Below, in pieces: positions 1 to 12,288 of a DNA stretch of 64,000 bases (its first letter is position 1; each line of letters starts with the position of its first letter). Source of the stretch: Hydractinia symbiolongicarpus (lineage: Eukaryota; Cnidaria; Hydrozoa; Anthoathecata; Hydractiniidae); the NCBI RefSeq assembly GCF_029227915.1, contig NC_079885.1, positions 30,977,001 through 31,041,000 on the forward strand, read 5' to 3'. Below the pieces are notes generated by a model. It did no database searches. It saw only the letters and a list, made by a program, of their open reading frames with translations, and was not told the origin of the DNA. A program made the translations under genes and the position numbers.

Positions 1-866
1 AGAAAGTACCCTGTGAGTAAACTCATTTTCCGAACGATTTTTTAAATTATTTCTTCACCAACAAAACGCATGAGACTTGTAGTTTTCAGAAATGTTTTCA
101 TTTTTGATGAGACGCTTAATGAAAGTGGTTTAATCGCCGGCAAACAAAAACCCGCGATTTCCCGTAAATCCCGGGCTTGGCCTGTATAGTCGAATGTATA
201 CAAAGAAAGTACCCTGTGAGTAAACTCATTTCCAAAACGATTTTTTAAATTATCTTTTCACCACTAAAACGCATGAGACTTGTAGTTTTCAAAAATGTTT
301 TCATTTTTGATGAGACGCTTAATGAAAGAAGTTTAATCGCCGGCAAACGAGAACCCCCGATTTCCCGTAAATCCCGGGCTTGGCCCGTATAGTTGAATGT
401 ATACAAAGAAAGTACCCTGTGTGTAAACTCATTTCCCGAACGATTTTTTAAATTATTTTTTCACCACTAAAACGCATGAGACTTGTAGTTTTCAGAAATG
501 TTTTCATTTTTGATGAGACGCTTAATGAAAGTGGTTTAATCGCCGGCAAACGAAAACCCGCGATTTCCCGTAAATCCCGGGCTTGGCCAGTATAGTCGAA
601 TGTATACAAAGAAAGTACCCTGTGAGTAAACTCATTTCCAAAACGATTTTTTAAATTATCTTTTCACCACTAAAACGCATGAGACTTGTAGTTTTCAAAT
701 ATGTTTTCATTTTTGATGAGACGCTGAATAAAAGAAGTTTAATCGCCGGCAAACCGAAACCCGCCATTTCCCGTAAACCCCGGACTCGGCCCGTATAGTC
801 AAAAGTATACAAAGAAAGTACCCAGGGAGTAAACTCATTTCCCGAACGATTTTTTAAATTATTTTT
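1..866 (-). repeat. 203-bp satellite array, reverse orientation
   Basis: About four monomers read on the minus strand relative to the rest of the window. The landmark AGAAAGTACCC recurs at 1, 204, 407, 610 and 813, so the period is exactly 203 bp. Forms A and B alternate here. Read as reverse complement, the block is collinear with 1802-2667 (paired positions sum to 2668) and shares private variants with it, including CATATTTG, GTTTACACACAGGG with ATTCAAC, and GTTTTGTTGGTG. It is therefore an inverted copy of that stretch rather than an unrelated block. The left edge is cut by the window. Confidence 0.95.
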
Positions 867-882
867 AAATTAAATTTTTTTT
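867..882. other. inversion junction in the satellite
   Basis: Reverse-oriented satellite ends in the AT-rich part of the monomer at 866. Forward-oriented satellite resumes at about 883 in a different part of the monomer, just before GCGGGTTTTCG. The 16 bases between are only A and T and fit neither monomer phase. They look like filler or slipped sequence at a rearrangement breakpoint. The exact edges are uncertain by a few bases because both flanks are also A/T-rich. Confidence 0.8.
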
Positions 883-1139
883 GAAATTGCGGGTTTTCGT
901 TTGCCGGCGATTAAACCACTTTCATTAAGCGTGTCATCAAAAATGAAAACATTTTTGAAAACTACAAGTCTCATGCGTTTTAATGGTGAAAAAATAATTT
1001 AAAAAATCGTTCGGGAAATGAGTTTACTCCCTGGGTACTTTCTTTGTATACTTTGGACTATACGGGCCGAGTCCGGGGTTTACGGGAAATCGCGGATTTT
1101 TGTTTGAGGGCGATTAAACTTCTTTTATTCAGCGCCTCA

Positions 1140-1161
1140 TCAAAAATGAAAACATTTTTGA
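1140..1161. repeat. AT-rich dyad in each monomer (example)
   Basis: TCAAAAATG (1140-1148) and its exact reverse complement CATTTTTGA (1153-1161) flank an AAAA loop. The same dyad sits at the equivalent place in essentially every monomer, in both A and B forms. About half the A-form monomers have CATTTCTGA, which breaks one pair. The A and T runs follow each other at roughly half to one helical turn, which also favours curved DNA. This is the exact site where the 3.13-kb segment inserted. Confidence 0.85.
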
Positions 1162-1801
1162 AAACTACAAGTCTCATGCGTTTTAGTGGTGAAAAGATAA
1201 TTTAAAAAATCGTTTTGGAAGTGAGTTTACTCACAGGGTACTTACTTTGTATACATTCGACTATACGGGCCAAGCCCGGGATTTACGGGAAATCGGGGGT
1301 TTTCGTTTGCCGGCGATTAAACCACTTTCATTAAGCGTCTCATCAAAAATGAAAACATTTCTGAAAACTACAAGTCTCATGCGTTTTATTGGTGAAAAAT
1401 TAATTTAAAAAATCGTTCGGAAAATGAGTTTACTCACAGGGTACTTTTTTTGTATACATTCGACTATACGGGCCAAGCCCGGGATTTACGGGAAATCGCG
1501 GGTTTTCGTTTGCCGGCGATTAAACCACTTTCATTAAGTGTCTCATCAAAAATGAAAACATTTCTGAAAACTACAAGTCTCATGCGTTTTAGTGGTGAAA
1601 AAATAATTTAAAAAATCGTTCGGGAAATGAGTTTACTCACAGGGTACTTTCTTTGTATACATTCGACTATACGGGCTAAGCCCGGGATTTACGGGAAATC
1701 GCGGGTTTTCATTTGCCGGCGATTAAACCTCTTTCATTAAGCGTCTCATCAAAAATGAAAACATTTTTGAAAACTACAAGTCTCATGCGTTTTAGTGGTG
1801 A

Positions 1802-2667
1802 AAAAATAATTTAAAAAATCGTTCGGGAAATGAGTTTACTCCCTGGGTACTTTCTTTGTATACATTTGACTATACGGGCCGAGTCCGGGGTTTACGGGAA
1901 ATGGCGGGTTTTCGTTTGCCGGCGATTAAACTTCTTTTATTCAGCGTCTCATCAAAAATGAAAACATATTTGAAAACTACAAGTCTCATGCGTTTTAGTG
2001 GTGAAAAGATAATTTAAAAAATCGTTTTGGAAATGAGTTTACTCACAGGGTACTTTCTTTGTATACATTCGACTATACGGGCCAAGCCCGGGATTTACGG
2101 GAAATCGCGGGTTTTCGTTTGCCGGCGATTAAACCACTTTCATTAAGCGTCTCATCAAAAATGAAAACATTTCTAAAAACTACAAGTCTCATGCGTTTTA
2201 GTGGTGAAAAAATAATTTAAAAAATCGTTCGGGAAATGAGTTTACACACAGGGTACTTTCTTTGTATACATTCAACTATACGGGCCAAGCCCGGGATTTA
2301 CGGGAAATCGGGGGTTCTCGTTTGCCGGCGATTAAACTTCTTTCATTAAGCGTCTCATCAAAAATGAAAACATTTTTGAAAACTACAAGTCTCATGCGTT
2401 TTAGTGGTGAAAAGATAATTTAAAAAATAGTTTTGGAAATGAGTTTACTCACAGGGTACTTTCTTTGTATACATTCGACTATACGGGCCAAGCCCGGGAT
2501 TTACGGGAAATCGCGGGTTTTCGTTTGCCGGCGATTAAACCACTTTCATTAAGCGTCTCATCAAAAATGAAAACATTTCTGAAAACTACAAGTCTCATGC
2601 GTTTTGTTGGTGAAAAAATAATTTAAAAAATCGTTCGGAAAATGAGTTTACTCACAGGGTACTTTCT
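1802..2667 (+). repeat. right arm of a long inverted duplication
   Basis: This 866-bp stretch is the reverse complement of 1-866 with only scattered substitutions. The pairing is fixed by shared private variants at the same mirrored distance, for example CATATTTG at 1965-1972 against CAAATATG at 696-703. Together with the left arm it forms a fold-back structure around a 935-bp centre (867-1801). The arms may continue beyond the left edge of the window. Confidence 0.88.
2067..2081 (+). other. CENP-B-box-like motif in A-form monomers (example)
   Basis: ATTCGACTATACGGG resembles the CENP-B box pattern NTTCGNNNNANNCGGGN: TTCG and CGGG are both present with an A between them, but the spacer is 6 bases instead of 7. 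The B-form has TTTTGAC here and so lacks the TTCG half. Matching by eye to a short degenerate motif is weak evidence, and binding is not implied. I record it because it is conserved across A-form monomers and is one of the main A/B differences. Confidence 0.25.
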
Positions 2668-2950
2668 TTGTATACATTCGACTATACGGGCCAAGCCCGG
2701 GATTTACGGGAAATTGCGGGTTTTCGTTTGCCGGCGATTAAACCACTTTCATTAAGCGTCTCATCAAAAATGAAAACATTTCTGAAAACTACAAGTCTCA
2801 TGCGTTTTAGTGGTGAAAAAATAATTTAAAAAATCGTTCGGGAAATGAGTTTACTCACAGGGTACTTTCTTTGTACACATTCGACTATACGGGCTAAGCC
2901 CGGGATTTACGGGAAATCGGGGGTTCTCGTTTGCCGGCGATTAAACTTCT

Positions 2951-5900
2951 TTCATTAAGCGTCTCATCAAAAATGAAAACATTTTTGAAAACTACAAGTC
3001 TCATGCGTTTTAATGGTAAAAAAATAATTTAAAAAATCGTTCGGGAAATGAGTTTACTCCCTGGGTACTTTTTTTGTATACTTTGGACTATACGGGCCGA
3101 GTCCGGGGTTTACGGGAAATCGCGGATTTTCGTTTGAGGGCGATTAAACTTCTTTTATTCAGCGCCTCATCAAAAATGAAAACATTTTTGAAAACTACAA
3201 GTCTCATGCGTTTTATTGGTGAAAAAATAATTTAAAAAATCGTTCGGAAAATGAGTTTACTCACAGGGTACTTTCTTTGTATACATTCGACTATACGGGC
3301 CAAGCCCGGGATTTACGGGAAATCGCGGGTTTTCGTTCGCCGGCGATTAAACCACTTTCATTAAGCGTCTCATCAAAAATGAAAACATTTTTGAAAACTA
3401 CAAGTCTCATGCGTTTTAGTGGTGAAAAAATAATTTAAAAAATCGTTCGGGAAATGAGTTTACTCACAGGGTACTTTCTTTGTATACATTCGACTATACG
3501 GGCTAAGCCCGGGATTTACGGGAAATCGGGGGTTCTCGTTTGCCGGCGATTAAACTTCTTTCATTAAGCGTCTCATCAAAAATGAAAACATTTTTGAAAA
3601 CTACAAGTCTCATGCGTTTTAATGGTAAAAAAATAATTTAAAAAATCGTTCGGGAAATGAGTTTACTCCCTGGGTACTTTTTTTGTATACTTTGGACTAT
3701 ACGGGCCGAGTCCGGGGTTTACGGGAAATCGCGGATTTTCGTTTGAGGGCGATTAAACTTCTTTTATTCAGCGCCTTATCAAAAATGAAAACATTTTTGA
3801 AAACTACAAGTCTCATGCGTTTTATTGGTGAAAAAATAATTTAAAAAATCGTTCGGAAAATGAGTTTACTCACAGGGTACTTTCTTTGTATACATTCGAC
3901 TATACGGGCCAAGCCCGGGATTTACGGGAAATCGCGGGTTTTCGTTTGCCGGCGATTAAACCACTTTCATTAAGCGTCTCATCAAAAATGAAAACATTTC
4001 TGAAAACTACAAGTCTCATGCGTTTTAGTGGTGAAAAAATAATTTAAAAAATCGTTCGGGAAATGAGTTTACTCACAGGGTACTTTCTTTGTATACATTC
4101 GACTATACGGGCTAAGCCCGGGATTTACGGGAAATCGCGGGTTTTCATTTGCCGGCGATTAAACCTCTTTCATTAAGCGTCTCATCAAAACTGAAAACAT
4201 TTTTGAAAACTACAAGTCTCATGCGTTTTAGTGGTGAAAAAATAATTTAAAAAATCGTTCGGGAAATGAGTTTACTCCCTGGGTACTTTCTTTGTATACT
4301 TTTGACTATACGGGCCGAGTCCGGGGTTTACGGGAAATGGCGGGTTTTCGTTTGCCGGCGATTAAACTTCTTTTATTCAGCGTCTCATCAAAAATGAAAA
4401 CATATTTGAAAACTACAAGTCTCATGCGTTTTAGTGGTGAAAAGATAATTTCAAAAAATCGTTTTGAAAATGAGTTTACTCACAGGGTACTTTCTTTGTA
4501 TACATTCGACTATACGGGCCAAGCCCGGGATTTACGGGAAATTGCGGGTTTTCGTTTGCAGGTGATTAAACCACTTTCATTAAGCGTCTCATCAAAAATG
4601 AAAACATTTCTGAAAACTACAAGTCTCATGCGTTTTAGTGGTGAAAAAATAATTTAAAAAATCGTTCGGAAAATGAGTTTACTCCCTGGGTACTTTCTTT
4701 GTATATTTTGGACTATACGGGCCGAGTCCGGGGTTTACGGGAAATCGCGGATTTTCGTTTGAGGGCGATTAAACTTCTTTTATTCAGCGCCTCATCAAAA
4801 ACGAAAACATTTTTGAAAACTACAAGTCTCATGCGTTGTAGTGGTGAAAAAATAATTTAAAAAATCGTTCTGGAAATAAGTTTACTCACAGTATACTTTC
4901 TTTGTATACATTCGACTATACAGGCCAAGCCCGGGATTGACGGGAAATCGCGGGTTTTCGTTTGCCGGCGATTAAACCACTTTCATTAAGCGTCTCATCA
5001 AAAATGAAAACATTTCTGAAAACTACAAGTCTCATGCGTTTTATTGGTGAAAAAATAATTTAAAAAATCGTTCGGAAAATGAGTTTACTCACAGGGTACT
5101 TTCTTTGTATACATTCGACTATACGGGCCAAGCCCGTGATTTACGGGAAATTGCGGGTTTTCGTTTGCCGGCGATTAAACCACTTTCATTAAGCGTCTCA
5201 TCAAAAATGAAAACATTTCTGAAAACTACAAGTCTCATGCGTTTTAGTGGTGAAAAAAAAATTTAAAAAATCGTTCGGGAAATGAGTTTCTCCCTGGGTA
5301 CTTTCTTTGTATACATTCGACTATACGGGCCAAGCCCGGGATTTATGGGAAATCGCGGGTTTTCATTTGCCGGCGATTAAACCTCTTTCATTAAGCGTCT
5401 CATCAAAAATGAAAACATTTTTGAAAACTAAAAGTCTCATGCGTTTTAGTGGTGAAAAAGTAATTTAAAAAATCGTTCGGGAAATGAGTTTACTCCCTGG
5501 GTACTTTCTTTGTATACTTTTGACTATACGGGCCTAGTCCGGGGTTTACGGGAAATGGCGGGTTTTCGTTTGCCGGCGATTAAACTTCTTTTCTTCAGCG
5601 TCTCATCAAAAATGAAAACATATTTGAAAACTACAAGTCTCATGCGTTTTAGTGATGAAAAAAAAATAATTGAAAAATCGTTCGGGAAATGAGTTTACTC
5701 CCTGGGTACTTTCTTTGTATACAATCGACTATACGGGCCAAGCCCGGGATTTACGGGAAATCCCGGTTTTTCGCTTGCGGGCGATTAAACCACTTTCATT
5801 AAGCGTCTCATCAAAAATGAAAACATTTCTGAAAACTACAAGTCTCATGCGTTTTAGTGGTGAAAAAATAATTTAAAAAATCGTTCGGGAAATGAGTTTA

Positions 5901-7619
5901 CTCACAGGGTACTTTCTTTGTATACATTCAACTATACGGGCCAAGCCCGGGATTTACGGGAAATCGGGGGTTCTCGTTTGCTGGCGATTAAACTTCTTTC
6001 ATTAGGCGTCTCATCAAATATGAAACCATTTTTGATAACTACAAGTCTCACGCGTTTTAGTGGTGAAAAAATAATTTAAAAAATCGTTCGGGAAATGAGT
6101 TTACTCCCTGGGTACTTTCTTTGTACACTTTGGACTATACGGGCCGAGTCCGAGGTTTACGGGAAATCGTGGATTTTCGTTTGAGGGTGATTAAACTTCT
6201 TTTAAACAGCGCCTCATCAAAAATGAAAACCTTTTTGAAAACTACAAGTCTCATGCGTTGTAGTGGTGAAAAAATAATTTAAAAAATCGTTCGGAAAATG
6301 AGTTTACTCCCTGGGTACTTTCTTTGTATACTTTTGACTATACGGGCCGAGTCCGGGGTTTACGGGAAATGGCGGGTTTTCGTTTGCTGGCGATTAAACT
6401 TCTTTTATTCAGCGTCTCATCAAAAATGAAAACATTTTTGAAAACTACAAGTCTCATGCGTTTTAGTGGTGAAAAGATAATTTAAAAAATCGTTTTGGAA
6501 ATGAGTTTACTCACAGGGTACTTTCTTTGTATACATTCGACTATACGGGCCAAGCCCGGGATTTAGGGAAATCGCGGGTTTTCGTTTGCCGGCGATTAAA
6601 CCACTTTCATTAAGCGTCTCATCAAAAATGAAAACATTTCTGAAAACTACAAGTCTCATGCGTCTTATTGGTGAAAAAATAATTTAAAAAATCGTTCGGG
6701 AAATGAGTTTACTTACAGGGTACTTTCTTTGTATACATTCGACTATAAGGGCCAAGCCCGGGATTTACGGGAAATCGGGGGTTCTCGTTTGCCGGCGATT
6801 AAACTTCTTTCATTAAGCGTCTCATCAAAAATGAAATCATTTTTGAAAACTACAAGTCCCATGCGTTTTAGTGGTGAACAGATAATTTAAAAAATCGTTT
6901 TGGAAATGAGTTTACTCACAGGGTACTTTCTTTGTATACATTCGACTATACGGGCCAAGCCCGGGATTTACAGGAAATCGCGGGTTTTCGTTTGCCGGCG
7001 ATGAAACCACTTTCATTAAGCGTCTCATCAAAAATGAAAACATTTCTGAAAACTACAAGTCTCATGCGTCTTACTGGTGAAAAAATAATTTCAAAAATCG
7101 TTCGGGAAATGAGTTTACTCCCTGGGTACTTTCTTCGTATACTTTTGACTATACGGGCCGAGTCCGGGGTTTACTGGAAATCGCGGTATTTCGTTTGCCG
7201 GCGATTAAACCTCTTTCATTAAGCGTCTCATCAAAAATGAAAACATTTTTGAAAACTACAAGTCTTATGCGTTTTAGTGGTGAAAAAATAATTCAAAAAT
7301 CGTTCGGATAATAAGTTTACTTCCTGGGTACTTTCTTTGTATACTTTTGACTATACGGGCCGAGTCCGGGATTTACGGGAAATCGCGGGTTTTCGTTTGA
7401 GGGCGATTAAACTTCTGTTATTCAGCGTCTCATCAAAAATGAAAACATTTTTGAAAACTACAAGTCTCATGCGTTTTAGTGGTGAAAAGATAATTTAAAA
7501 AATCGTTTTGGAAATGAGTTTACACACAGGGTACTTTCTTTGTATACATTCGACTATACAGGCCAAGCCCGGGATTTACGGGAAATCGCGGATTTTCGTT
7601 TGCCGGCGATTAAACCACT
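2951..7619 (+). repeat. 23-monomer higher-order repeat, copy 1
   Basis: A 4,669-bp unit (23 x 203) directly followed by a nearly identical copy. The left edge is where similarity to the second copy begins: AAACTTCTTTCATT here against AAACCACTTTCATT at the second copy start. Internally it mixes A, B and recombinant monomers with many private variants, which make the pairing unambiguous (for example GTGATGAAAA near 5652, the one-base-shorter GGATTTAGGG at about 6560, and GTACAC at about 6124). It also contains an older 609-bp (3-monomer) duplication around 2.8-4.0 kb, marked by AATGGTAAAA at 3012 and 3621. Confidence 0.92.
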
Positions 7620-10600
7620 TTCATTAAGCGTCTCATCAAAAATGAAAACATTTTTGAAAACTACAAGTCTCATGCGTTTTAATGGTAAAAAAATAATTTA
7701 AAAAATCGTTCGGGAAATGAGTTTACTCCCTGGGTACTTTTTTTGTATACTTTGGACTATACGGGCCGAGTCCGGGGTTTACGGGAAATCGCGGATTTTC
7801 GTTTCAGGGCGATTAAACTTCTTTTATTCAGCGCCTCATCAAAAATGAAAACATTTTTGAAAACTACAAGTCTCATGCGTTTTATTGGTGAAAAAATAAT
7901 TTAAAAAATCGTTCGGAAAATGAGTTTACTCACAGGGTACTTTCTTTGTATACATTCGACTATACGGGCCAAGCCCGGGATTTACGGGAAATCGCGGGTT
8001 TTCGTTCGCCGGCGATTAAACCACTTTCATTAAGCGTCTCATCAAAAATGAAAACATTTTTGAAAACTACAAGTCTCATGCGTTTTAGTGGTGAAAAAAT
8101 AATTTAAAAAATCGTTCGGGAAATGAGTTTACTCACAGGGTACTTTCTTTGTATACATTCGACTATACGGGCTAAGCCCGGGATTTACGGGAAATCGGGG
8201 GTTCTCGTTTGCCGGCGATTAAACTTCTTTCATTAAGCGTCTCATCAAAAATGAAAACATTTTTGAAAACTACAAGTCTCATGCGTTTTAATGGTAAAAA
8301 AATAATTTAAAAAATCGTTCGGGAAATGAGTTTACTCCCTGGGTACTTTTTTTGTATACTTTGGACTATACGGGCCGAGTCCGGGGTTTACGGGAAATCG
8401 CGGATTTTCGTTTGAGGGCGATTAAACTTCTTTTATTCAGCGCCTTATCAAAAATGAAAACATTTTTGAAAACTACAAGTCTCATGCGTTTTATTGGTGA
8501 AAAAATAATTTAAAAAATCGTTCGGAAAATGAGTTTACTCACAGGGTACTTTCTTTGTATACATTCGACTATACGGGCCAAGCCCGGGATTTACGGGAAA
8601 TCGCGGGTTTTCGTTTGCCGGCGATTAAACCACTTTCATTAAGCGTCTCATCAAAAATGAAAACATTTCTGAAAACTACAAGTCTCATGCGTTTTAGTGG
8701 TGAAAAAATAATTTAAAAAATCGTTCGGGAAATGAGTTTACTCACAGGGTACTTTCTTTGTATACATTCGACTATACGGGCTAAGCCCGGGATTTACGGG
8801 AAATCGCGGGTTTTCATTTGCCGGCGATTAAACCTCTTTCATTAAGCGTCTCATCAAAACTGAAAACATTTTTGAAAACTACAAGTCTCATGCGTTTTAG
8901 TGGTGAAAAAATAATTTAAAAAATCGTTCGGGAAATGAGTTTACTCCCTGGGTACTTTCTTTGTATACTTTTGACTATACGGGCCGAGTCCGGGGTTTAC
9001 GGGAAATGGCGGGTTTTCGTTTGCCGGCGATTAAACTTCTTTTATTCAGCGTCTCATCAAAAATGAAAACATATTTGAAAACTACAAGTCTCATGCGTTT
9101 TAGTGGTGAAAAGATAATTTCAAAAAATCGTTTTGAAAATGAGTTTACTCACAGGGTACTTTCTTTGTATACATTCGACTATACGGGCCAAGCCCGGGAT
9201 TTACGGGAAATTGCGGGTTTTCGTTTGCAGGTGATTAAACCACTTTCATTAAGCGTCTCATCAAAAATGAAAACATTTCTGAAAACTACAAGTCTCATGC
9301 GTTTTAGTGGTGAAAAAATAATTTAAAAAATCGTTCGGAAAATGAGTTTACTCCCTGGGTACTTTCTTTGTATATTTTGGACTATACGGGCCGAGTCCGG
9401 GGTTTACGGGAAATCGCGGATTTTCGTTTGAGGGCGATTAAACTTCTTTTATTCAGCGCCTCATCAAAAACGAAAACATTTTTGAAAACTGCAAGTCTCA
9501 TGCGTTGTAGTGGTGAAAAAATAATTTAAAAAATCGTTCTGGAAATAAGTTTACTCACAGTATACTTTCTTTGTATACATTCGACTATACAGGCCAAGCC
9601 CGGGATTGACGGGAAATCGCGGGTTTTCGTTTGCCGGCGATTAAACCACTTTCATTAAGCGTCTCATCAAAAATGAAAACATTTCTGAAAACTACAAGTC
9701 TCATGCGTTTTATTGGTGAAAAAATAATTTAAAAAATCGTTCGGAAAATGAGTTTACTCACAGGGTACTTTCTTTGTATACATTCGACTATACGGGCCAA
9801 GCCCGTGATTTACGGGAAATTGCGGGTTTTCGTTTGCCGGCGATTAAACCACTTTCATTAAGCGTCTCATCAAAAATGAAAACATTTCTGAAAACTACAA
9901 GTCTCATGCGTTTTAGTGGTGAAAAAAAAATTTAAAAAATCGTTCGGGAAATGAGTTTCTCCCTGGGTACTTTCTTTGTATACATTCGACTATACGGGCC
10001 AAGCCCGGGATTTATGGGAAATCGCGGGTTTTCATTTGCCGGCGATTAAACCTCTTTCATTAAGCGTCTCATCAAAAATGAAAACATTTTTGAAAACTAA
10101 AAGTCTCATGCGTTTTAGTGGTGAAAAAGTAATTTAAAAAATCGTTCGGGAAATGAGTTTACTCCCTGGGTACTTTCTTTGTATACTTTTGACTATACGG
10201 GCCTAGTCCGGGGTTTACGGGAAATGGCGGGTTTTCGTTTGCCGGCGATTAAACTTCTTTTCTTCAGCGTCTCATCAAAAATGAAAACATATTTGAAAAC
10301 TACAAGTCTCATGCGTTTTAGTGATGAAAAAAAAAAAATTGAAAAATCGTTCGGGAAATGAGTTTACTCCCTGGGTACTTTCTTTGTATACAATCGACTA
10401 TACGGGCCAAGCCCGGGATTTACGGGAAATCCCGGTTTTTCGCTTGCGGGCGATTAAACCACTTTCATTAAGCGTCTCATCAAAAATGAAAACATTTCTG
10501 AAAACTACAAGTCTCATGCGTTTTAGTGGTGAAAAAATAATTTAAAAAATCGTTCGGGAAATGAGTTTACTCACAGGGTACTTTCTTTGTATACATTCAA

Positions 10601-12288
10601 CTATACGGGCCAAGCCCGGGATTTACGGGAAATCGGGGGTTCTCGTTTGCTGGCGATTAAACTTCTTTCATTAGGCGTCTCATCAAATATGAAACCATTT
10701 TTGATAACTACAAGTCTCACGCGTTTTAGTGGTGAAAAAATAATTTAAAAAATCGTTCGGGAAATGAGTTTACTCCCTGGGTACTTTCTTTGTACACTTT
10801 GGACTATACGGGCCGAGTCCGAGGTTTACGGGAAATCGTGGATTTTCGTTTGAGGGTGATTAAACTTCTTTTAAACAGCGCCTCATCAAAAATGAAAACC
10901 TTTTTGAAAACTACAAGTCTCATGCGTTGTAGTGGTGAAAAAATAATTTAAAAAATCGTTCGGAAAATGAGTTTACTCCCTGGGTACTTTCTTTGTATAC
11001 TTTTGACTATACGGGCCGAGTCCGGGGTTTACGGGAAATGGCGGGTTTTCGTTTGCTGGCGATTAAACTTCTTTTATTCAGCGTCTCATCAAAAATGAAA
11101 ACATTTTTGAAAACTACAAGTCTCATGCGTTTTAGTGGTGAAAAGATAATTTAAAAAATCGTTTTGGAAATGAGTTTACTCACAGGGTACTTTCTTTGTA
11201 TACATTCGACTATACGGGCCAAGCCCGGGATTTAGGGAAATCGCGGGTTTTCGTTTGCCGGCGATTAAACCACTTTCATTAAGCGTCTCATCAAAAATGA
11301 AAACATTTCTGAAAACTACAAGTCTCATGCGTCTTATTGGTGAAAAAATAATTTAAAAAATCGTTCGGGAAATGAGTTTACTTACAGGGTACTTTCTTTG
11401 TATACATTCGACTATAAGGGCCAAGCCCGGGATTTACGGGAAATCGGGGGTTCTCGTTTGCCGGCGATTAAACTTCTTTCATTAGGCGTCTCATCAAAAA
11501 TGAAATCATTTTTGAAAACTACAAGTCCCATGCGTTTTAGTGGTGAACAGATAATTTAAAAAATCGTTTTGGAAATGAGTTTACTCACAGGGTACTTTCT
11601 TTGTATACATTCGACTATACGGGCCAAGCCCGGGATTTACAGGAAATCGCGGGTTTTCGTTTGCCGGCGATGAAACCACTTTCATTAAGCGTCTCATCAA
11701 AAATGAAAACATTTCTGAAAACTACAAGTCTCATGCGTCTTACTGGTGAAAAAATAATTTCAAAAATCGTTCGGGAAATGAGTTTACTCCCTGGGTACTT
11801 TCTTCGTATACTTTTGACTATACGGGCCGAGTCCGGGGTTTACTGGAAATCGCGGTATTTCGTTTGCCGGCGATTAAACCTCTTTCATTAAGCGTCTCAT
11901 CAAAAATGAAAACATTTTTGAAAACTACAAGTCTTATGCGTTTTAGTGGTGAAAAAATAATTCAAAAATCGTTCGGATAATAAGTTTACTTCCTGGGTAC
12001 TTTCTTTGTATACTTTTGACTATACGGGCCGAGTCCGGGATTTACGGGAAATCGCGGGTTTTCGTTTGAGGGCGATTAAACTTCTGTTATTCAGCGTCTC
12101 ATCAAAAATGAAAACATTTTTGAAAACTACAAGTCTCATGCGTTTTAGTGGTGAAAAGATAATTTAAAAAATCGTTTTGGAAATGAGTTTACACACAGAG
12201 TACTTTCTTTGTATACATTCGACTATACAGGCCAAGCCCGGGATTTACGGGAAATCGCGGATTTTCGTTTGCCGGCGATTAAACCACT
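7620..12288 (+). repeat. 23-monomer higher-order repeat, copy 2
   Basis: Tandem copy of 2951-7619 at a constant offset of 4,669 bp. By eye only a handful of substitutions separate the copies, such as GCAAG for ACAAG near 9491, an extra A in place of T near 10337, CATTAGGCG for CATTAAGCG near 11485, CACAGAG for CACAGGG near 12198, and GTTTCAGGG for GTTTGAGGG near 7804. That is about 99.9% identity and indicates a very recent unequal exchange. The copy ends where the sequence passes into the B-rich zone. Confidence 0.92.

Larger units (their letters stand above)
883..2950 (+). repeat. 203-bp satellite array, mostly A-form
   Basis: About ten forward monomers. Most are A-form (CACAGGGTAC, ATACATTCGAC, GCCAAGCCCGGG); B-form monomers occur near 1025-1130 and 1840-1940. 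The 203-bp spacing is strict. The block includes the partner arm of the inverted duplication. No stretch departs from the satellite, and the short open frames in it are satellite sequence. Confidence 0.95.

Noticed and set aside
867-882. Telomere or origin sequence at the orientation switch
   Set aside because: No telomeric repeat and no structured motif, only A/T filler between oppositely oriented monomers.
4292-4657. 121-codon open frame (also at 8961-9326) and many similar 60-100 codon frames on the plus strand sharing peptides such as YTFDYTGQARDLREI and SVSSKMKTFLKTTSLMRF
   Set aside because: These are readings of the satellite monomer. The monomer length (203) is not a multiple of 3, frames close within one or two monomers, variants include many 1-, 2- and 10-bp indels, and nothing suggests selection on the peptide. 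The two 121-codon cases are one frame copied by the 4,669-bp duplication.
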